Origin: an uncultured Oscillospiraceae bacterium | GTDB taxonomy: Bacteria; Bacillota; Clostridia; Oscillospirales; Oscillospiraceae | Reading direction: 5' to 3' | DNA: 6,197 bases | Assembly: GCA_910583885.1 (NCBI GenBank) | Contig: CAJUAC010000110.1 | Span: 1 to 6,197, forward strand | Shown: positions 1 through 6,197 of the stretch, one piece after another | Layout: each line of letters starts with the position of its first letter | How positions within the stretch are numbered: the first letter of the stretch is position 1 | Notes under the pieces: model-generated | What the model was told of the DNA's origin: nothing | The model's input: only the letters and a program-made list of their open reading frames with translations | Database searches by the model: none | Position numbers and translations under genes: made by a program

Positions 1-29
1 GTGGCTTGTCATTATGAAATCACTATTTT

Positions 30-60
30 CGGGGAACCGTTGCACCGCAACGGTTCCCCG
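30..60. terminator. Perfect 14-bp stem-loop past the operon end; possible transcript terminator
   Basis: Positions 30-43 pair perfectly with 47-60, leaving a 3-base loop (44-46). The stem is G/C-rich at its base (CGGGG/CCCCG). It lies about 90 bp beyond the stop of the GH36 gene, in a stretch (1-150) where I see no gene. On the minus-strand transcript it is followed by AAAATAG, not a U-run, and the plus strand also lacks a U-run after it. It is therefore not a textbook intrinsic terminator. It could still protect the 3' end of the operon mRNA, cause pausing, or be one copy of an interspersed palindrome. Confidence 0.4.
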
Positions 61-150
61 ATGCCAGATACCCACCACTGCGTGCAGCTCCAAACCATGA
101 TCATCTGAGGCACGACGGCGTGATATGGTGCATCGTCCGTACGGGGACTG

Positions 151-1734
151 TTATGCCAGACTGAGCCGGAATTCCCTGCCCCCTATCGTATAAGTGACGC
201 AGAGACCCCGGTTTGTGTCTACGTGGATATTCTCCGCCCGGCTGAGCTCCTGCAGGGCGCGATACTGTTCCCGGGCGGCAGGGCTGTAGCCCGCCGGATC
301 GTCGGAAGTGAGCAGCACCCCGCCCAGTAGCGCATTTACCCGGGCCAGCTTCTGCTTCTGCTCCGCAGTGAGTTTCAGGTTTTCTTCCCGGAGGAAAAAA
401 ACGTCCGGGTCGCTGAGCCAGGCTCTGCCGTTGAGCTGGCGGCGGAAGATCGTGTTGACGATGGCCTGTTTGGTGGACACCCGTTCCCGGTGGAGCAGGC
501 GCATATACCACACATCGTCCCAGTCCAGCCCCACGTCGCAGCTCACCCGGCAGTAATCCACCAGGCCGAAGGCCGGCATCACCGGCACGCCGCAGCCCAA
601 TATCAGCTTGTCCCCGCACCACTCCCGCAGCAGTTCCATGGCCCGGATCATCCGCCCGGCGCGGCTCTCGGTTTTCTTGCCGAAGGGGGCCGCGCCATAG
701 AGGAAATCCAGTTTCACCAGGTCGAACCCCCACTGATCCAGTACCCGGTCAAAGACGCCGCGTAGATAGTCCCGCACTGCTGGCAGGTCGATATCCAGAG
801 CGTAAAAGCCGCTCCAGTTTCCGCCGCATTTCCAGGGCTGGCCGTTTACCTTCAGCAGCCAGTCCGGGTGTTCCCGATACAGGTTGGAATCTGTCTCACA
901 CACAAAGGGGGCCAGCCACAACCCCGCCAGAAAGCCTGCGTCATGGATTTCCTCCGCCACTGACTTCATGCCGCGGGGGAATTTCGCACTGTCCGGCTCC
1001 AGCCAGTCGCCGACCTGGGGCTCCCAGCCGTCATCTACCTGGAACAGGTCACCGGGGGATAAAAGGGTCTTGCACCCTGCCAGGTCGGAGGAAATGGCCT
1101 CCTGGGTGATGTCCTGATACCGGTTATACCAGCTGGAATAGCCTGCCAGTTTTTTGCCCGTCCGGGGTTTGACCCCCATAGCGGCAAACCAGCCGTCAAA
1201 CACCTCCGTCTCTGTCCCCTCAGCAACGTACAGGTCAAAGGCGTGGAGCGTCCCACCGGGATGCTCCACCCCGGCGCAGTCCCGCTCAATGGCGAGCAGG
1301 CCCCGGTTTGCGTCGTATCGGAAGATGGTGTATCCGGGCCGCTCATCCAGGGAGGCGATAAGACAGAACCGCTCCCCCCGGCGGAAATAGCACCAGGAAA
1401 AGCCGTGAAATAGGCCCCGCTTGTTGGGGTAGTCTACGAAGTGATAATCTCCATAACGGTCAAAGGCGTATTTGTCCAACAGGGGCTTGGGCACATGGGC
1501 CAGCCCCCGGATCTTGTCCCGCTTGCCGCATTCCGGGCAATAGGTCCAGGTCTGATAGCCGTTCAAGAAGGCCCGCCCGTCCTTGCCCATCTCCCAAGGG
1601 AGGATGGCGGTGATTGCCTGGATGGTTCCGGCAGGGGCGTCGCAGCGGATGCGGACGGCGCCGTCCGACCCGTCCACCACCCCGGTGAGGGCACGTCCGC
1701 CCACCAGGGCGCGCCAGCGCAGCAGCTTATCCAT
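151..1734 (-). CDS. GH36 alpha-galactosidase, compact TmGalA-like form (527 aa)
   Basis: This is a cytoplasmic glycoside hydrolase predicted to remove terminal alpha-galactosyl residues (melibiose- or raffinose-type sugars, or other alpha-galactosides) with retention of configuration. A beta-sandwich N-terminal region (about 1-185) is followed by a TIM barrel (about 195-480) and a short C-terminal beta region. Visible motifs are Q-x-DDGW (D234, D235), GLWLAPF (W273), KLDFLY with the expected nucleophile D343, ILGCG (C381), and RVSCDVG with R396 and the expected acid/base D400. This order and the roughly 57-residue D-D spacing match, from memory, the Thermotoga maritima GH36 enzyme (nucleophile in KIDFLF, acid/base in RIGPD), and the length is close to that enzyme's. 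No signal peptide is present. The ATG at 1732-1734 overlaps the transporter stop by 8 bp and has only a weak purine-rich site upstream, so it probably depends on coupling. The frame stays open to 1818, but that extension lies inside the transporter gene. A CPEC motif (C66, C69) follows the conserved W63. The family call is firm; the exact substrate is not known. Confidence 0.93.
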   Translation of the reverse strand: MDKLLRWRALVGGRALTGVVDGSDGAVRIRCDAPAGTIQAITAILPWEMGKDGRAFLNGYQTWTYCPECGKRDKIRGLAHVPKPLLDKYAFDRYGDYHFVDYPNKRGLFHGFSWCYFRRGERFCLIASLDERPGYTIFRYDANRGLLAIERDCAGVEHPGGTLHAFDLYVAEGTETEVFDGWFAAMGVKPRTGKKLAGYSSWYNRYQDITQEAISSDLAGCKTLLSPGDLFQVDDGWEPQVGDWLEPDSAKFPRGMKSVAEEIHDAGFLAGLWLAPFVCETDSNLYREHPDWLLKVNGQPWKCGGNWSGFYALDIDLPAVRDYLRGVFDRVLDQWGFDLVKLDFLYGAAPFGKKTESRAGRMIRAMELLREWCGDKLILGCGVPVMPAFGLVDYCRVSCDVGLDWDDVWYMRLLHRERVSTKQAIVNTIFRRQLNGRAWLSDPDVFFLREENLKLTAEQKQKLARVNALLGGVLLTSDDPAGYSPAAREQYRALQELSRAENIHVDTNRGLCVTYTIGGREFRLSLA

Positions 1735-3112
1735 TGCCGCCACCCCCGGCCCGGAGCTGGTGGCCGATCTCCTCCACCCGTTGGTCGGTGAGAGTGAACT
1801 TTTTTCGGAACAGCACAAACGCAGCGGCCAGCACGATCATGGGCAGTACCGTCATCATCAGACGCAGACCCAGCAGGGTCTCGGCGCTCTGGACGGCCAC
1901 CGGTCCGATTTCGTCGGTGTTGCCCGCCAGGCCGATGAGGTCCAGCCCGATCCCGGTGAGGAATACCGCCACGCCGGAGGCGGCTTTGACCACAAAGGTC
2001 TGCATGGAGAAGATGACGCTCTCCTCCCGCCGGCCGGTTTTCAGCTGGCCGTAGTCCACGCTGTTGGACAGGAACAGGGTGGTGAGCACGGACAGCATCC
2101 CGTTGCAGATGAAGACCACCACCCCAGGGATCAGCAGGAGGGGAAGATATCCCGACAACCCTGCCAAGAGGAAAGCGAGCATGACCACATAGGCGCAAAA
2201 CGCGGAGATCAGGCTGACGGCAAAGATCCGGGTATTGGACAGTTTTCTGCGCAGCAGTGGGTAGACCACCATCATACCAAGGATCTGGGCCGCCCCGCCC
2301 ACGGTGGAGAACAGGGTGTAGCTGCCTTTCCAGCCCGCCCCGCCGAAGTCGTATTTGAAGAAGTAAATAATGAAGTTGGAGGTGAGGTACAGTGCGGAAT
2401 TGATGAGCACAATGCTGGCCACCACCACCATGGCCTGATCGTTGCGCAGCAGGGCGGCGAACATCTCCTTTACCCCGGCTGTCTCCATCTCGGTCTGGGA
2501 GTTCTCCTTAAAAAAGGCACAGCACAAAATCTCCGCCGCCACGAACAGCACCGACACGATGAGGGCAACCCGGCCAAAGCCTGCCCGCTCGCTGTCGCCC
2601 CCCAGTACCCCCACCAGCGCGACAGTGAACATGGCGATAAGGGCGCTGCCCACCCCCGCGCAGGTGCGGCCCACCACGGACAGGTTTTCCCGGTCCGCCG
2701 GGGTCTTGGTGACAGCGGGGATCATGGACCAGTAGGGAATGTCCATCATGGTATAGGTGACGCCCCAGAGGATATATGCCACGGCGAAATAGGCCATCAG
2801 TCCCGCGCCTTCGGTGTGGGGGGCGTTGAACAGCGCGTAGAGCACCACCGCGTTAAGTATGGTGCCGCTGAGCAGCCAGGGGCGGAACCGACCCCAGCGG
2901 CTTTTCGTTTTTGCCACCAGTACCCCCATAAAGGGGTCATTGAGGGCGTCGAACACCCGTGCTGCCATCAGAATCAGCCCCACGAAGGTAGCGCTGAGGC
3001 CCAGCACGTCCTGATAGAAGTACATCACATAGGATGCGGACAGGGCATACACCATGTCCTTGCCCACGGCGCCGATGCCGAAGGCGGCCTTTTGCTTCAA
3101 GGTCAGTTCCAT
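1727..3112 (-). CDS. MelB-like galactoside:cation symporter (GPH family, MFS fold, 461 aa)
   Basis: This is an inner-membrane secondary transporter predicted to import a galactoside together with Na+ or H+. About twelve hydrophobic segments are visible (roughly 10-32, 40-60, 79-97, 104-124, 150-171, 180-200, 228-252, 265-286, 294-316, 321-345, 372-394, 412-436), separated by a charged central loop at about 202-225. The family motif DALNDPFMG is followed by the basic loop KSRWGRFRPW, and helix 4 carries TYTMMDIPYW. The residues known to form the sugar and cation sites of enterobacterial MelB are present at nearly the same numbers: D19, D55, N58, D59, T121, D124, W128 and R149, with K376 matching MelB K377. 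Length is typical for the family. The ATG at 3110-3112 overlaps the GH2 stop by 10 bp and is preceded by a GGGGGAGG ribosome binding site. The two flanking galactosidase genes support a galactoside cargo. Specificity could still extend to other glycosides, since GPH members also carry glucuronides, lactose and xylosides. Confidence 0.94.
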   Translation of the reverse strand: MELTLKQKAAFGIGAVGKDMVYALSASYVMYFYQDVLGLSATFVGLILMAARVFDALNDPFMGVLVAKTKSRWGRFRPWLLSGTILNAVVLYALFNAPHTEGAGLMAYFAVAYILWGVTYTMMDIPYWSMIPAVTKTPADRENLSVVGRTCAGVGSALIAMFTVALVGVLGGDSERAGFGRVALIVSVLFVAAEILCCAFFKENSQTEMETAGVKEMFAALLRNDQAMVVVASIVLINSALYLTSNFIIYFFKYDFGGAGWKGSYTLFSTVGGAAQILGMMVVYPLLRRKLSNTRIFAVSLISAFCAYVVMLAFLLAGLSGYLPLLLIPGVVVFICNGMLSVLTTLFLSNSVDYGQLKTGRREESVIFSMQTFVVKAASGVAVFLTGIGLDLIGLAGNTDEIGPVAVQSAETLLGLRLMMTVLPMIVLAAAFVLFRKKFTLTDQRVEEIGHQLRAGGGGNG

Positions 3113-5454
3113 TTTTCCTCCCCCTTGGTCTTAATGGTGAAGTTGATCGTCACGTCTTCGGTCTGTTCCGTGTGGACGATGAGGACGGCGGTCCCCGTAG
3201 TGCCCAGGCTGCGCACATAGGCGCCGCACATACCGCCCTCGGCCGTGACGGTGGCGGGGCCTGCCAGCTCTGCGTTCCCGGACAGGGCGAAGGACACGGG
3301 AAGCTGGGCATAGGGGGCCGGGTTCCCGTTCCCATCCAGAATACGGACCCGGATCGCGGCCATGTCGTAGCTGGCCCCCTCGGTGAGGGAGGTATGGCTG
3401 GCCCTTACCTCCAAATGGAGCTTCGCCGAGGGGCGGCAGGTGACGCTGGCCACGGTTTTGCCGTCCTTGATCCCGTCGAAGCGCCAGACGGTGGCTTCGC
3501 CGCCCCAATTGGCTACATACTTGCCGTACAGATCCACGCCGTCCTGGAATTTCATGCCGTACCGGGCCATGCACCAGGCCATTTTCGCTTTATAGGACAC
3601 TGGCAGACCGGCCAGCCCATACTTCCCAGCCGCCAGCAGGCACTCCCGCAGGAGCTTGGCCTTCTCCGGCGGAAAACCCTCCTGAGTCTCCAGCAGCTCA
3701 CCGATGGTGTCATCCACCACGAAGGGCGGGTGGGGCAGAGAAGATGTTCGGTTTTGGCACAGACGGGTGACAAAGACCCCGTTTTTATACAGCGCCACCT
3801 CGTCCGCGTTGGAAAACACGTACACACGCCCCATCCGCCCCGCCGGGTAGTCGCCGATGTCCATGGAGGAGCCTACCGTCAGCACAGGGGCCCCCTCTCC
3901 CTGGCTGGCATAGGCCGCCGCGGCCAGCTTTGGGTTCCGAAAGGCGTCCATCACCCCGTGATAGCAGATCCGATCGCCGGAGCCAAAGTCCTTGTGGGTA
4001 GGATAGTCGAACATACACCAGCCAAAGCACCCTGCGTGTTCCTTCCACGCCGCATCCTGCACCCGGAGGTGGCGCAGGGCCTGCTCCTGCCGCCGTGCCC
4101 AAGTGTCGAAGGGCTTGGTGGGGAACATATGGCCGTTGCACTCCGAGATGAGGAGGGCCTTGCCCATATCCGATGTAACCTCTTTTTTGGGCTTGGCCCC
4201 GGGGGTCCTGCCGTTATGCGAGAAATCGTTGTAGGCGTATACATCTTCCAGCAGACTGCTTTTTTCCAGGTAGCGCACACCAGAAGTTTGACGGCTGGGA
4301 TCCAGCTCATGGGTGATGGCGTTGGTGCGGGCGTAGAATTCGTCATCGTCCAGGCTCTCGTTGATACGCACACCCCACAGTATGATGGACGGGTGGTTCC
4401 TGTATTGTAAAACCATTTCCCGGACGTTCTGGCAGGCCTGACCTTTCCATGCCCCGTTTCCGATGTGCTGCCAGCCGGGGATCTCGGTGAACACCAGAAG
4501 CCCCAGCCGGTCACATTCGTCGATAAAATACTGGCTCTGGGGATAGTGGCTGGTGCGCACGGCATTGCAGCCAAGCTCCTCCTTCAAAATGCGGGCATCC
4601 TCCCGCTGAAGGGCTTCCGGGGCGGCATAGCCGATGTAGGGGTAGCTCTGATGGCGGTTCAGGCCTCGGAGGAAGGTTTTTTTGCCGTTGAGGTAGAAGC
4701 CGTCCGCTTTGAACTGCGCGGTGCGGAAGCCGAAAGCGGCCTCCTGCCGATCCAGCTCCATTCCGTCCGGGGCCAGGAGGCGGGCCTCACAGCGGTAAAG
4801 ATCGGGCCGCGCCGTGTCCCAGGGCCTGGCGTCCGGAACATTGGCCTTTCCCGCCGCGCCAGCCCACACGGTTTTCCCCGCGCTGTCCAAAATGGAAACC
4901 TCCAGCTTTGCCCCATCGGGCGCGCCGTCGGTGGCCACCTTGACGTTTGCCGTGGTCAACGTGGGTGTGGTAACATAAATGTCGGTGATGTATCCGTTTT
5001 CCCGCACATCCAGCCATGCCTCCCGGTACAGCCCGCCATAGGTGAGGTAGTCTACCACAAAACCAAAAGGCGGGATGGATGGGTTTTCGCTGGTATCCAG
5101 CTTCACAGCCAGCAGGTTGGACCGACCCGGCTCCACCAGCTTTGTCACTTCTACCCGGAAGGCGGTGTAGCCACAGCGGTGAGTGGCCGCTTCCACGCCG
5201 TTGACGTACACCGTAGCAATGTGGGCCGCGCCGTCCAGTTGAAGGAACAGCCGCTTGCCCGCCAGTCCGGCGGGGACGTCCAGCGTCCGGCGGTAACCGC
5301 ACAACATCTGATAGTCCTCCGGATCGATGCAGTGCAGGGGCAGCTCCTTACAGGTGTGGGGCAGGCGGACAGCTCGGGCTTCGCCGCCCCCGGTCGGAAA
5401 TTCGTCGCTCCACTGGGGCGTAAACTCCCAGCCGTCGCACAAACTATACCTCAT
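3103..5454 (-). CDS. GH2 beta-galactosidase-type glycoside hydrolase (783 aa)
   Basis: This is a cytoplasmic retaining glycosidase, most likely a beta-galactosidase. Domain order is a GH2 sugar-binding jelly roll (about 1-150), an Ig-like domain (about 152-245), a TIM barrel (about 248-520), a DUF4982-like beta domain (about 540-685) interrupted by an extra segment near 582-648, and a final Ig-like domain (about 686-775). The GH2 signature NAVRTSHYP sits at 297-305. The predicted acid/base is E366 in WGVRINES, and the predicted nucleophile is E438 in LLISECNGH. The stretch GWCMFDY at 478-484 is typical of GH2 galactosidases. The N-x-K motif that defines beta-glucuronidases is absent: the equivalent stretch at 493-509 ends in HGVMDAFRNPK with no such triplet. 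No signal peptide is visible. The start at 5452-5454 has an ideal AGGAGG seven bases upstream and overlaps the tetR stop by 11 bp. It is cotranscribed with a MelB-like importer and an alpha-galactosidase. The GH2 call is certain; beta-galactosidase is probable, with other beta-glycosides possible. Confidence 0.93.
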   Translation of the reverse strand: MRYSLCDGWEFTPQWSDEFPTGGGEARAVRLPHTCKELPLHCIDPEDYQMLCGYRRTLDVPAGLAGKRLFLQLDGAAHIATVYVNGVEAATHRCGYTAFRVEVTKLVEPGRSNLLAVKLDTSENPSIPPFGFVVDYLTYGGLYREAWLDVRENGYITDIYVTTPTLTTANVKVATDGAPDGAKLEVSILDSAGKTVWAGAAGKANVPDARPWDTARPDLYRCEARLLAPDGMELDRQEAAFGFRTAQFKADGFYLNGKKTFLRGLNRHQSYPYIGYAAPEALQREDARILKEELGCNAVRTSHYPQSQYFIDECDRLGLLVFTEIPGWQHIGNGAWKGQACQNVREMVLQYRNHPSIILWGVRINESLDDDEFYARTNAITHELDPSRQTSGVRYLEKSSLLEDVYAYNDFSHNGRTPGAKPKKEVTSDMGKALLISECNGHMFPTKPFDTWARRQEQALRHLRVQDAAWKEHAGCFGWCMFDYPTHKDFGSGDRICYHGVMDAFRNPKLAAAAYASQGEGAPVLTVGSSMDIGDYPAGRMGRVYVFSNADEVALYKNGVFVTRLCQNRTSSLPHPPFVVDDTIGELLETQEGFPPEKAKLLRECLLAAGKYGLAGLPVSYKAKMAWCMARYGMKFQDGVDLYGKYVANWGGEATVWRFDGIKDGKTVASVTCRPSAKLHLEVRASHTSLTEGASYDMAAIRVRILDGNGNPAPYAQLPVSFALSGNAELAGPATVTAEGGMCGAYVRSLGTTGTAVLIVHTEQTEDVTINFTIKTKGEEKWN
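3117..3124 (-). promoter_or_regulatory. Ribosome binding site of the transporter gene, inside the GH2 gene
   Basis: GGGGGAGG on the minus strand ends four bases before the transporter ATG and lies within the final codons of the GH2 gene. It supports the start at 3112 and coupled translation through the 10-bp overlap. Confidence 0.75.
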
Positions 5455-6004
5455 CGTTTCTCCTCCTGATCCCGTTCATAATGATGTCCATCATAGCGGC
5501 CAGGGTGTCCGCGTAGCTGGCTCCGTTTTCGCCGTTTACAAGAAAGCCTTCGATGGACGCGGTGACCATCTGCCGCAGTACCGGGATAGACACTTGGCGG
5601 ATGCAGCCCTTCCCCACCCCTTCCTCCAGCAGGGCGATGGTTGGCTCCCAGTTGGTTTCCAGGTGCTCCCGCACCCGGCGGGCCACGGCGGGGTATTTTT
5701 CGTCCAGCTCCCCCAAAAGCCGAAGGTCCAAGGCTTGGTACTGCTCCGGCAGAGCGATCATCACCGACCTGATCCGCTCCTCAATGGGGCCGGAGGTCGC
5801 GATCAGCGACCGCTTTTCCTGATGGATGCGGTCGAACAGATCGTCTACCATGTCCAGCAGAAGCGCCTCTTTGGATGGGTAAAGCGTGTAAATGGTTTTT
5901 TTGCTGATGTGCAAAGCATCGGCCACCTCCTGCAAGGTAAACCACAGGCCCTTCGCCTGAAACAGTGCGGTGGCCGCGCCGATCATGCGCTCGCGCAGTT
6001 CCAT
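5444..6004 (-). CDS. TetR-family transcriptional repressor of the operon (186 aa)
   Basis: This is a DNA-binding regulator, predicted to act as a dimer that represses its own promoter and the downstream galactosidase operon until a small ligand binds. The N-terminal TetR domain is clear. Helix 1 is ELRERMIGAATALFQAKG, and the helix-turn-helix covers about residues 22-43 (TLQEVADALHISKKTIYTLY), followed by the usual PSKEALL linker into the all-helical ligand domain (about 47-180). The ligand domain is not close to any TetR subgroup I can name, so the effector is unknown. The length is normal for the family. The start at 6002-6004 was chosen because GGGAGGAGG (6013-6021) lies eight bases upstream and because the encoded protein begins exactly at TetR helix 1. 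An in-frame ATG at 6143-6145 would add 47 residues translated across the promoter and operators, so it was rejected. It is the first gene of the operon, overlapping the GH2 gene by 11 bp. Confidence 0.93.
   Translation of the reverse strand: MELRERMIGAATALFQAKGLWFTLQEVADALHISKKTIYTLYPSKEALLLDMVDDLFDRIHQEKRSLIATSGPIEERIRSVMIALPEQYQALDLRLLGELDEKYPAVARRVREHLETNWEPTIALLEEGVGKGCIRQVSIPVLRQMVTASIEGFLVNGENGASYADTLAAMMDIIMNGIRRRNDEV
5459..5467 (-). promoter_or_regulatory. Ribosome binding site of the GH2 gene, inside tetR
   Basis: AGGAGGAGA on the minus strand lies inside the last codons of tetR, with AGGAGG seven bases ahead of the GH2 ATG. The strong site suggests that GH2 can be translated at a high rate on its own as well as by coupling to tetR. 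Confidence 0.82.
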
Positions 6005-6012
6005 AGCGAGTT

Positions 6013-6021
6013 CCTCCTCCC
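6013..6021 (-). promoter_or_regulatory. Ribosome binding site of tetR
   Basis: On the minus strand this reads GGGAGGAGG, eight bases ahead of the ATG at 6002-6004. It is strongly complementary to the 16S rRNA 3' end and decides the tetR start in favour of the 186-residue product over the longer open frame that begins at 6145. Confidence 0.85.
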
Positions 6022-6024
6022 TTC

Positions 6025-6052
6025 GGAAACCAGACTGTTTATATCGGTTTCC
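6025..6052. promoter_or_regulatory. Candidate TetR operator O1 (28-bp inverted repeat)
   Basis: The arms GGAAACC (6025-6031) and GGTTTCC (6046-6052) form a perfect 7-bp inverted repeat with a 14-bp spacer, so the half-sites start 21 bp apart, two helical turns. It directly abuts the -10 box and covers the predicted transcription start, so a bound protein would block initiation. It shares 20 of 28 positions with O2. The adjacent tetR gene is the obvious source of the binding protein. Confidence 0.72.
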
Positions 6053-6082
6053 ATTGTAGCACAGGAAACCAACATGATTCAA
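6053..6082 (-). promoter_or_regulatory. Promoter of the tetR-GH2-transporter-GH36 operon
   Basis: Read on the minus strand, TTGAAT (-35, 6077-6082) is separated by 18 bases from TACAAT (-10, 6053-6058). A TG dinucleotide one base upstream of the -10 makes it an extended -10. The predicted transcription start is near 6046, giving a leader of about 42 nt that ends in a strong ribosome binding site. The region upstream of the -35 is A/T-rich, including a run of six A on the transcribed sense (6125-6130), and could assist RNA polymerase binding. It is the only good promoter found ahead of the operon, and no gene junction downstream has room for another. Inferred from sequence only. Confidence 0.75.
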
Positions 6083-6091
6083 GCGGTTTCG
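6064..6091. promoter_or_regulatory. Candidate TetR operator O2 (28-bp inverted repeat)
   Basis: This is a second copy of the same architecture: GGAAACC (6064-6070) and GGTTTCG (6085-6091), 21 bp from half-site to half-site and exactly 39 bp from O1. The right arm differs from a perfect match only in its last base. It covers the -35 box and most of the promoter spacer. Together with O1 it places four evenly arranged half-sites around the -10 box. Confidence 0.7.
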
Positions 6092-6197
6092 TAATGTTCT
6101 ACATTTTGACCATTTGAAGCGCACTTTTTTGTGGATTTCGCACATTCTCCTTGCCGCCGGATCGGAAACCGTAAAATAAATCGACAGGCTTCTTGTC

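Noticed and set aside
61..160. Direct repeat ATGCCAGA at 61-68 and 153-160 as a possible target-site duplication
   Set aside because: Eight bases only, with no transposase or terminal inverted repeats between the copies and one copy inside the GH36 stop region; it is probably chance.
1735..1818. Longer GH36 start at 1816-1818 adding 28 residues
   Set aside because: It would overlap the transporter gene by about 90 bp and adds a Ser-rich stretch with no family match. The ATG at 1732-1734 gives the normal 8-bp coupled overlap.
1583..3220. Long plus-strand open frame (545 codons) opposite the transporter and GH36 genes
   Set aside because: The product is rich in His, Gly and Gln with no domain, and it lies antisense to a clear 12-helix transporter. 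Long antisense frames are expected from the G/C-biased third positions of the minus-strand genes.
3103..5454. Beta-glucuronidase identity for the GH2 protein
   Set aside because: It is suggested by the gus-like gene order, but the N-x-K carboxylate-recognition motif is missing from the stretch just before RNPK (506-509).
3034..5469. Two long plus-strand frames (3034-4410 and 4465-5469) opposite the GH2 gene
   Set aside because: Both are low-complexity, motif-free translations of the complement of a well-conserved GH2 gene, with no convincing ribosome binding site.
6005..6145. Longer tetR start at 6143-6145 adding 47 residues
   Set aside because: An AAGGAG lies only one base from this ATG, too close to be useful. 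The extra residues match no TetR feature, and the segment contains the promoter and both operators.
6164..6170. Third GGAAACC half-site as a further operator O3
   Set aside because: No matching GGTTTC arm lies 21 bp away; the sequence at 6185-6191 does not fit. A lone 7-mer half-site is weak evidence.
1..6197. CRISPR arrays, tRNA or rRNA genes, insertion sequences, phage genes
   Set aside because: No regularly spaced direct repeats, RNA-gene sequences, transposases or phage-type proteins were seen. The window is filled by one metabolic operon.

Overview
The window is about 60% G+C and carries strong AGGAGG-type ribosome binding sites. Its coding sequences are tightly packed and overlapping, with G/C-rich third positions. 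This suggests a high-GC gut-type Firmicute, probably a Clostridia/Oscillospirales-like anaerobe. That placement is an inference from base composition, ribosome binding sites and protein style; no taxonomic marker gene is present.

All real genes lie on the minus strand and read right to left as one four-gene operon. The order is: a TetR-family repressor (5444-6004); a GH2 beta-galactosidase-type enzyme (3103-5454); a 12-helix MelB-type sugar:cation symporter of the GPH family (1727-3112); and a GH36 alpha-galactosidase (151-1734). Every junction overlaps, by 11, 10 and 8 bp, so translational coupling is likely. No gene has a signal peptide. The apparent design is to import an intact galactoside and hydrolyse alpha- and beta-linked galactose in the cytoplasm.

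The leader upstream of tetR (6005-6197) holds a good sigma-A-type promoter with an extended -10. Two 28-bp inverted repeats with the same architecture surround the -10. They form a regular four-half-site array that looks like the repressor's operator, so the whole operon is probably autoregulated and derepressed by a ligand.

The far left end (1-150) has no gene. It holds a perfect 14-bp stem-loop about 90 bp past the last stop codon, without a U-tract on either strand.

The layout resembles the E. coli gus/uid locus (TetR repressor, GH2 enzyme, GPH transporter). The enzyme here lacks the glucuronide-recognition N-x-K motif, and an alpha-galactosidase is added. The system is therefore best read as a TetR-controlled galactoside-utilisation operon whose natural substrate is unknown.
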